Assembly (NCBI GenBank): GCA_027405735.1
Contig: JAPEHQ010000003.1
Span: 2,480,001-2,544,000, forward strand
Source of the DNA: Mucor racemosus
Lineage: Eukaryota > Mucoromycota > Mucoromycetes > Mucorales > Mucoraceae
Direction: 5' to 3'
DNA: 64,000 nt
The notes beneath the pieces were generated by a model that was given only the letters and a program-made list of their open reading frames with translations, searched no databases and was not told the DNA's origin. Made by a program: the position numbers and the translations under genes. Shown piece by piece: positions 58,713-64,000 of this stretch (the first letter of the stretch is position 1; every line of letters starts with the position of its first letter).

Positions 58713-59689
58713 ATGAATCCAAATCAATTACCAACCGATGAACCCATTATTGAAAATGTGAACGAAGAAGATAACGTCTCGGGAGAAGATTCAGATGTGA
58801 AGCCCTCAAGACGCTCTGGCAGAAGAAAAATCAAGATTGAATATATTGAAGATAAAAATCGTAGACATATTACTTTCTCAAAGCGTAAAGCTGGTATCAT
58901 GAAGAAGGTAAGGGTTTAATACATTTCATTTTTCATTTTTTGTGAAAATTTTTTTTTCTTGTGTGTGAAAATATATATAGATTATATACAAATAGATGGA
59001 ATATGAGTCTTAATTTTATCAATATTTTAGGCATACGAGTTGAGTACATTGACAGGAACACAAGTTTTGCTCTTGGTAGTATCTGAAACTGGATTAGTGT
59101 ATACGTTTACTACTGTCAAATTACAACCTATCGTAACTAAACCTGAGGGAAAGAACCTTATTCAAGCTTGTTTAAACGCGCCTGATACAGTTCAGGGTGA
59201 TTCAAATGTAAGTAATTATTTAGTCTCACTGGGAGAAAAGTTTAGTAATAATCTCGAAATAGGATAATGATTCTACATATAATCCTCCTAGCAATTCTGC
59301 TAGTGGTGGTCAATCAAGATTAGAAGTTGAAAAGGCTGAAACTAAAGTTGAGCCTATCCCACAAACAACTGCTACTGCGGTTACTTCTGGATCTGCAGCA
59401 GCATCCGGTTATGGTAATAACACAAATCCTAATAATGGACCTTATCAACAACAGCCTTATGGTACTGCACCAGCAGGTGGAGCATCTGTTATGCCTCCCA
59501 TGAATACTGCTTATGGTGGACATCCTAATTACATGAATCCAGCATATCATCAGCAACCTCAACAATCTCAACAACCTCAGCAGCAACAACAATCCCCTCA
59601 ACAACAACAACAACCTTATGGTCAAATGCCAGGTTCAGGCTATTATGGAAGTCAACAGCAACAACCTCCATATATGCAACATCCTGGCC

Positions 59690-59720
<31 letters not shown>

Positions 59721-59826
59721 TCATGGTTATTGGCCAAATAATCCTACTAGCCCTGCTTCTTCTAGACAACAACAACAGCAACAGGAAGATGACAAAGCTA
59801 GAAGATCACTTGCTCCAAAGAAATAA
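58713..59826 (+). CDS. SRF/Mcm1-type MADS-box transcription factor
   Basis: Exons 58713-58907, 59031-59207 and 59263-59826 join in phase 0 to 311 residues. The MADS domain lies at about residues 36-95: GRRKIKIEYIEDKNRRHITF, SKRKAGIMKKAYELSTLTGT and QVLLLVVSETGLVYTF. This is the type I (SRF-like) class, as in yeast Mcm1, which binds CC(A/T)6GG boxes as a dimer and recruits partner factors for cell-cycle and mating genes. The SAM-like extension follows (LQPIVTKPEGKNLIQACLNA). The N-terminus is acidic. The rest is Pro/Gly/Tyr/Gln-rich with several poly-Gln runs, a probable activation region. The intron after MKK splits the DNA-binding helix from the rest. It converges on the SH3-adaptor gene with 112 bases between stops. 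Confidence 0.93.
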
Positions 59827-59938
59827 ATCAATATATTCAAATCTATCATTCACTTTCTTTTTTTTTTCAATCTCTTTCTTTATATATAATATATCATTTA
59901 TAATAAAACAAAGTAATTTCTTCTGTAACATTTCATAA

Positions 59939-62900
59939 TTAATTTTCCAGAGATTTAACTTTTTCCATTAATTCAGCAACTGTGATTTCCAATTGAGTAC
60001 GCTTTTCACGTTCTTCTTGTAATAATAATTCAAATTCCTTGCGAACCTTTTCAACTTCATTTTTGGTATGATTTTTTAATTTAGTTTCGAGTACTTCATT
60101 ACCACCACTACCTCCTCCATTAAAGTTAAAGCGAGACGCAATATTCTTGACTCCAGAAGGACGGATTGGTGCTGGTTCTTCCTCAGTAGTTGTAGCAGCA
60201 GATGGGCTGTCCTCTGCTGGCTTTTCATCCCATAAACGACGAGTTTGAGTTGGCTTCAAATTACGCTTTAAAATCTCATCTGCTGCTCCTGCTGCAAATG
60301 GTGTAGGAAATTTAGCAAAAATTGGCTTAATAGGCTTTGCTGGAGGAGATGCAGGCTTCTCGGGGACAACAGGCTTTTTGGCTTCTTCTTCTTTTTTCTC
60401 GGTTTCCAATTCCTTTTGTAGAGTTTCCATTTGACTAGGTTCGTTATTAATAGCTTGAGGTGATCTGCGTGCTCTACCTCCAAGACGAGCACGAGTAGGT
60501 GCTGTCAATTTGGGTCCAGATGGTATATTATCAAATTCGTTCTTTTCCTCTTCAACAACTACAGGAACTTCATCCTTATCTTCAACTTCTTTACTGATTG
60601 ATTCTTCTTTTTCAACATCATTTTCTTCTTTTTTCTCTAGAGATTCGTTGCTATTTTCTTTTTCTTCTTCATTGACAATTGGTTTTTGATCAGAAATAAT
60701 GTGAGTGGTCTCTTCGGAAGCTTCCTTGAACTCATCTTCAGATTCATCCTCAATTACAACAGAATCTTTCTTTTCCTGTTCATTTTTGACTGGAGTTTCG
60801 GTAGTAATAAGATCATCACTGTCTCCTTCCTTTGATTTCTGTACAGACTCTTCTATCTGGTTTGTAGAAGGAATGTCCAGGGGAGAATGTTCAATCTTTT
60901 CTTCTTCTTTCATAAATGGTGCCTCATCTACGCCAGATTCTTTCTCTTCTTGATCAGAAATAGGATCTTCTTCAACAACAGCTGGTGAATCAATCTTTTC
61001 TTCTTCCTTTTCGACAGTTGTGGTGATAGGTAATTGACGTTCGGCTACAATTGGTGTAAAAGCAGGCGATTCTTCCACTTCTGATCTAACAGGAGATGTA
61101 GGCTTTTCTTCGTCGGCGTCGTACTGCTCTTCTTCCTTGATTGCTTGTTCAGTTTCCTCGATCTCTTCAGTAATAGGGGCAGAGCGGGCATGGGCAATGG
61201 GTGTTGTAAAAGGCTTAGGTGGGGCAGCCAAAGGAGAGGCGTTGGATGAAGTTGTTTGGACAGATGAGGGTCTTTGATTTAATGTTACAGGTCTCATGGT
61301 GCTTGGAGTTTGCACAGAAGCAGGTCTAGGTACTTGAGGAGGTTTAGCCATGGCGGGGCTCGACTCGGCAGTAGAAGATACGCTAGAAGCATTAACAGAA
61401 CGGCGAGATCGAGTGGGTGTTGGAGGGGCAAAACTATCTTCTTCTAATTCCTTGACAAAATTAGATGGGAAAACACCGGATTCCCCTCTCTCATTCTTTC
61501 CTTTCCACCACCCATCATCTGCATTACGATCAAGAATCTCAACATACTCTCCTCTCAATAAACTCAATTCATCTGATTAATAATTAGTACAAGGAAAGCC
61601 TTAACTTATTTAAAATAGTTACCTTCACCGTCAGCATCGTAAGGATGCAATACGATTGCTTTTCCAACTAAAAGAAGAAGAAAAAATTAATAAAAAATGT
61701 ACTATAAAGATGCAAAATATGTGCACATACGAGACTTTTCTTCCTTTTTCTCTTCTTCTACAGGTTTATTTTCAGGTGCATCTTCAGTAGCAGTGAAAGC
61801 GGGAACAGAGGGGACAAAGGCTGTGGGAGAAGTAGCTTCGGCTGCTGCTGCAGGCTTAGGCTCCTCAGCAACAATCTCTTTTTCTTTCTCTACAACAGGC
61901 TCAGGCTCAGGCTCAGGCTCAGTCTTCTTGGGGGCACCTCCTGTCTTTTTTAAACCAGGGAAACCGCCAGCTAATAAACTACCAATACCACCTTGCTTAA
62001 CACCAAAGGCAGCCAATTTAAAACCACCTTTAGCTATGGAGTTAAAGATTTAGATGCAAATTCAATGGCTATGACGTGAAATACTTACGAGCAGAGCTAT
62101 CCTCATCACTCAAGGGTGATTTAGGGCCTTCAGCTGAACCAGCACTCAATTGTTTACCAAGATCAGGACGACCGGGCATATCAATGTCCTCAACGTACTA
62201 TAATTTGCAACATTAATTTTACTAGTATAAATTGCATTTACAGCTCTTCTATTTTACCTTGGAAGGGTATCTTCCAATCTTGCCATTTAATTCACCTCTT
62301 GACCATTCGTTATCAATGACTTCATAAACATTAATGATGCCACCACGAGGAAGAGAAATTTCTCCAGCTTCTTGAGATGCATAATCTTCCATAACTCTTG
62401 CCATACCAATGACCTGATCAACTAGAAACACAAAAAGGAATGTTAAGATTTCTCTAGTCATAGGGTGATTTGTATTATATACCTTTCTTTTCCTCGAGAG
62501 CAGACTCCTGAACTTCCGCGTCGGCAGCGGTATTCTCATCAGAAGGCTTGGCAATATCATTATCTGAAGTATTACCTTCAATTTGAGGAACTTCTGCTTC
62601 TTCAATGACGTCTTGGCTACCTTGTTCAACGTTGGGCTTTTCATCACCCGCGTTATTTTCATCTCGGGCAGTGACAAACTAATATCATTGTTATTAAGCG
62701 TGGTTACTATAGTTAATTTGAAATAACATTCTTACGTTGCTAGGGAAGAAACCCAAAGAACCATCCTTCTTTTTACCAACCCACCAGTCAGGGTCAGAAG
62801 CATCAGTTACCTTGATAACTTCTTCTTTCTCAAAAGAAATTTCATCGTCTCTAGTCGCTTCGTAAGGGTGGTGTGCAACTACTATTTTTACTATTCATAT

Positions 62901-62965
62901 GTAAGTATATTCTTCTTGTGTCAATCATAATTATCAACAATTGCTCTAATTATTTTACCAGACAT
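59939..62965 (-). CDS. Three-SH3 adaptor with CPI-like motif and coiled coil (CIN85/CD2AP-like architecture)
   Basis: Eight coding exons on the minus strand (62965-62959, 62890-62736, 62678-62483, 62421-62258, 62197-62089, 62033-61731, 61667-61623, 61572-59939) join to 870 residues. The first coding exon has just 7 bases. SH3 domains lie at residues about 3-60 (VVAHHPYEA...DWWVGKK...GFFPSNFV), 122-180 (ARVMEDYAS...NEWSRGEL...GRYPSKYVEDI) and 313-370 (VLHPYDAD...DGWWKGKNERGESGVFPSNFV). A long acidic Glu/Lys/Pro-rich linker follows. At residues 682-698 LTAPTRARLGGRARRSP matches the spacing of the capping-protein-interaction motif (L-x3-T-x2-R...RR-x-P). The last 50 residues are a coiled coil (NEVEKVRKEFELLLQEERE). 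Animal CIN85 and CD2AP have this order: three SH3, Pro-rich linker, CPI motif, coiled coil. They link endocytosis to actin capping. Alternatives are other fungal actin-patch SH3 proteins of the Sla1/Bbc1 group. Confidence 0.85.
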
Positions 62966-63794
62966 TATTATTTAGTGTGAATTTATCAATATCAATAAAT
63001 TTATTCGAAAAGATAGAGAAAAAAAAAGGAAGAAGAGCACCATTACAATGGTCTTTTTATTACCATGATGCTTGAAACTCCGGGTTAGTTTATGGAAAAA
63101 GAGCATGATTCACTCCTTTTTGAGTGATATAAACTGTGCTTTAAAAGGCAAATCGTTTTACAGTAAATTCCATAATCATCAAAACCAAATAAATAAATAA
63201 AATGCTGGGCATCTCGAAGTATCAATTAAGAAAAACATTTAACAAAAAGAAATAGACTTTATCTTTCACTTTTGTAATCTCATCAATCCTATCCACATTT
63301 TAATTCCCTTTATGCATTGTGTTTTCATGTCGGTAAAGTAATATATATTTTGTATATATGCAAAGTGTCATGCTTAATTGTTTGATTAACCACACTGAAT
63401 GTTGCTATGATAAATAGCCCAACAGAAGCAATAAAGAGGTCAGAGGATAATCCTTATAATGCTTGAAATGTCACAGATATATGTTTATTACTGTATACAC
63501 GATAAATTTGCTTAAACATTCATGTTTAATAAAGCAATTTTAAGTATATGTATACAGGAATCTTGGTATTACGTAGATGAAAATCAAGTATAATACTGTT
63601 TTAAAAATGGAATAATTGGGGGGAAGGGGTTAGCCTTTAGCGAGATATATATACGGCGCTAATACGCAAAATCGAAACATACCATATTTTCACTTTTCAC
63701 CATAAAAGATGAAATAAAAAATGCTCAAACGTTCACGATTTTCGAATAGTTTTTTCACGTACAGTATTATATATCCTTTTGTTTTTTTTTATAA
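62966..63794. other. Upstream region of the SH3-adaptor gene
   Basis: No gene seen. It holds the adaptor's minus-strand promoter and AT-rich spacer. Confidence 0.4.
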
Positions 63795-63990
63795 ACAGAC
63801 GCAAAACACATTGTACTACAACTTTGATTATGCATAAAAGGATGTTTAATTAATTTCGGTAGTTGCCATGGCAATATATGCTGGTTTTGGCTAATTTAGC
63901 GCTATATCTAATTTGAAATGGTCAGCTAAACCACAAATAAACTCCAGTTTTTTAAGTGGGTGTTTGACCCGTACGATTTAACTAGCAAAA
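63795..63990 (+). repeat. Family F repeat, copy 2
   Basis: Matches 31755-31975 (TTTGATTATGCATAAA, TTTCGGTAGTTG, TTTAGCGCTATATC, AAACCACAAA). It runs to the end of the window and may be cut off there. Confidence 0.6.
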
Positions 63991-64000
63991 CAATGCAATG

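Noticed and set aside
60705..60953. Ser-rich plus-strand frame opposite the SH3 adaptor
   Set aside because: The complement of a Glu/Lys/Asp-rich linker. The adaptor frame is supported by SH3 domains and splice joins.

Overview
The window looks like chromosomal DNA of an early-diverging filamentous fungus, most likely a Mucoromycota/Mucorales species; this is inferred, not proven. The grounds are AT-rich spacers, compact genes with many 50-80 bp GT-AG introns carrying a CTAAY-like branch site, a velvet factor, an SRF-type MADS factor, a Kre9/Knh1-type wall protein, poly-Gln/poly-Asn tracts and a Crypton-type tyrosine-recombinase transposon. I see no rRNA, no functional tRNA and no CRISPR array. 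All exon boundaries given here were assembled by hand from splice motifs and frame continuity.

Eight host genes appear intact. They are: a RasGEF with an MIT-like N-terminus (2650-5249, +); a GH35 beta-galactosidase with an N-terminal signal anchor (17596-20832, -); a GPI-anchored Ser/Ala/Gly-rich Kre9/Knh1-domain protein with a coding minisatellite (23593-24936, -); a Hos4-like ankyrin protein (38165-40903, +); a cytochrome-b5 reductase (42155-43143, -); a velvet-domain regulator (45030-46755, +); an SRF/Mcm1-type MADS-box factor (58713-59826, +); and a three-SH3 adaptor with a capping-protein-interaction-like motif and a C-terminal coiled coil (59939-62965, -). They are not an operon or cluster. 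The themes are signalling, cell surface, chromatin/transcription and actin/endocytosis. The last two genes converge with only 112 bp between their stop codons.

The rest is a repeat-rich compartment (about 5.2-17.3, 20.8-37 and 49.3-57 kb) built from several dispersed families, called A-F and H here, often nested. Two families (C and E) look like solo LTRs, and one C copy sits inside an inverted E copy with a 5-bp target duplication. Two elements have terminal inverted repeats and TA ends (20998-21622 and 14623-14834). A poly(A)-tailed retroposon with a 13-bp target duplication lies in one family B copy. Another family B copy is split by a complete 2.9-kb Crypton (32983-35878) whose 744-residue recombinase keeps all catalytic residues and a GCR1_C-type DNA-binding domain.

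Broken host-gene pieces lie among the repeats: an ERI1-like exonuclease fragment with stops and a lost catalytic His (22404-22796), a dynein intermediate-chain fragment with a stop and a frameshift (11941-12166), and several unidentified coding relics. The features most worth follow-up are the Crypton with its patterned ends and the CIN85/CD2AP-like adaptor.
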